A DNA stretch of 64,000 nt from Pseudomonas capsici (GTDB lineage: Bacteria; Pseudomonadota; Gammaproteobacteria; Pseudomonadales; Pseudomonadaceae): positions 62,001 to 126,000 of the forward strand of contig NZ_JAFGZD010000004.1 of assembly GCF_017165765.1 (NCBI RefSeq), read 5' to 3'. Position numbers and translations under genes: made by a program. Each line of letters begins with the position of its first letter. Position 1 is the stretch's first letter. The notes beneath the pieces were generated by a model that was not told where the DNA came from, ran no database searches, and saw only the letters and a program-made list of their open reading frames with translations. This document shows, one piece after another, positions 63,407-64,000 of this stretch.

Positions 63407-64000
63407 TTACAAGATACGAACCCGCAACGACTTGCCCTTGATCTTGCCGTTGTTCAAACGCTCCAGCGCCTGTTTGGCGATGCTGCGTTCTACGGCGACA
63501 TAGGCCTGGAAGTCGAAGATGGCAATCTTGCCGACCTGCGCACCCGGAATACCTGCTTCCCCGGTCAATGCTCCCAGAATATCGCCCGGACGCAGCTTGT
63601 CCTTGCGGCCTGAGCCGATGCACAGAGTTGTCATGGCCGGCAGCAGCTTGCCGCCTTCCTTTGGCTTCAGCATGTCGTACTGCTGCCAGTTCAGAGGCGC
63701 TTTCTGTAATTCCTCGATCGCCCGGGCGCGCTGGCTTTCCGAAGGCGCTACAAGGCTGACCGCGATACCTGTTTCACCCGCACGACCGGTACGACCGACG
63801 CGGTGGATGTGGATTTCCGAATCTCGGGCCAGCTCGACGTTGATGACCATGTCCAGCGCATCGATATCCAGACCGCGTGCCGCCACGTCAGTGGCCACCA
63901 GCACCGAAGTGCTGCGGTTGGCGAACATCGCCAGCACCTGATCACGATCACGCTGTTCCAGATCGCCATGCAGGCCCACGGCGGACATGCCTTTGGCAGT
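63407..64000 (-). CDS. dbpA: ATP-dependent RNA helicase DbpA (C-terminal part only)
   Basis: The gene runs off the right edge, so only the C-terminal 197 codons are seen. They hold helicase motifs IV-VI (LHGDLEQRDRDQVLAMF, VLVATDVAARGLDI, HRVGRTGRAG) and a DbpA-type RNA-binding domain (TLCIGSGRKDKLRPGDILGAL, KIAIFDFQAYVAV). DbpA binds hairpin 92 of 23S rRNA during 50S assembly. The stop is at 63407. Confidence 0.93.
   Translation of the reverse strand, partial: TAKGMSAVGLHGDLEQRDRDQVLAMFANRSTSVLVATDVAARGLDIDALDMVINVELARDSEIHIHRVGRTGRAGETGIAVSLVAPSESQRARAIEELQKAPLNWQQYDMLKPKEGGKLLPAMTTLCIGSGRKDKLRPGDILGALTGEAGIPGAQVGKIAIFDFQAYVAVERSIAKQALERLNNGKIKGKSLRVRIL

Overview
The window is a gene-dense stretch of a Pseudomonas chromosome, most likely from the P. 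syringae complex. The evidence is the pilP-pilQ-aroK-aroB-SPOR ATPase order, the gltBD-hemE run, the putA/putP pair, Pseudomonas-type REP hairpins and strong G/C-ending codon use in the core genes. The species assignment is an inference. No rRNA or tRNA genes, insertion sequences, integrases or CRISPR arrays were seen.

Layout. 1-5880: end of the type IV pilus operon (pilP partial, pilQ), then aroK, aroB and a SPOR-domain ATPase. 5881-13484: glutamate synthase (gltB, gltD) and hemE. 13555-15461: a two-gene Septu-type anti-phage module (ptuA ATPase and ptuB HNH nuclease), of lower GC, inserted between hemE and a divergent MFS/LysR pair (15539-17793). 17870-36299: a large minus-strand aryl polyene (APE) pigment cluster of about 20 tightly overlapping genes. 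It has two active ketosynthases, a chain-length-factor-like protein, ketoreductase, dehydratases, two ACPs, an acyl ligase, a thioesterase, an aromatic amino acid lyase, a methyltransferase, a flavin halogenase-like enzyme, a glycosyltransferase, acyltransferases, and export proteins (MMPL, LolA-like, lipoprotein). 36634-39449: an orphan ParA ATPase and a small accessory patch with a PAAR tip protein and two unrecognised proteins. 39433-48266: selO, a MscK-type channel, a K+/H+ antiporter and an acyl-CoA dehydrogenase. 48431-54327: putA and putP, divergent, with a control region carrying five copies of the PutA recognition hexamer. 54399-64000: a leaderless PL7 alginate lyase, a REC-PAS-GGDEF-EAL protein, several small genes, a YccS-type membrane protein, a BaiN-type flavoprotein and the C-terminal part of DbpA.

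How the parts work together. The APE block reads as a full pathway. An ammonia-lyase or chorismate-derived aryl acid is loaded onto an ACP by the ligase domain and elongated by the KS/CLF, KR and DH enzymes. It is then probably tailored on the head group by the methyltransferase and halogenase-like enzyme, attached to a lipid or glycan carrier, and moved to the outer membrane. Gene order follows the E. coli apeC-apeR order, but with an ApeH-ApeI fusion, a split ApeJ, and four inserted genes (lyase, antiporter-like protein, halogenase-like flavoprotein, methyltransferase). The Septu pair is the clearest defence system. The put region shows autogenous PutA control directly in its DNA. A long-hairpin repeat family sits within about 7 bases of the stop codons of gltB, gltD and putA.
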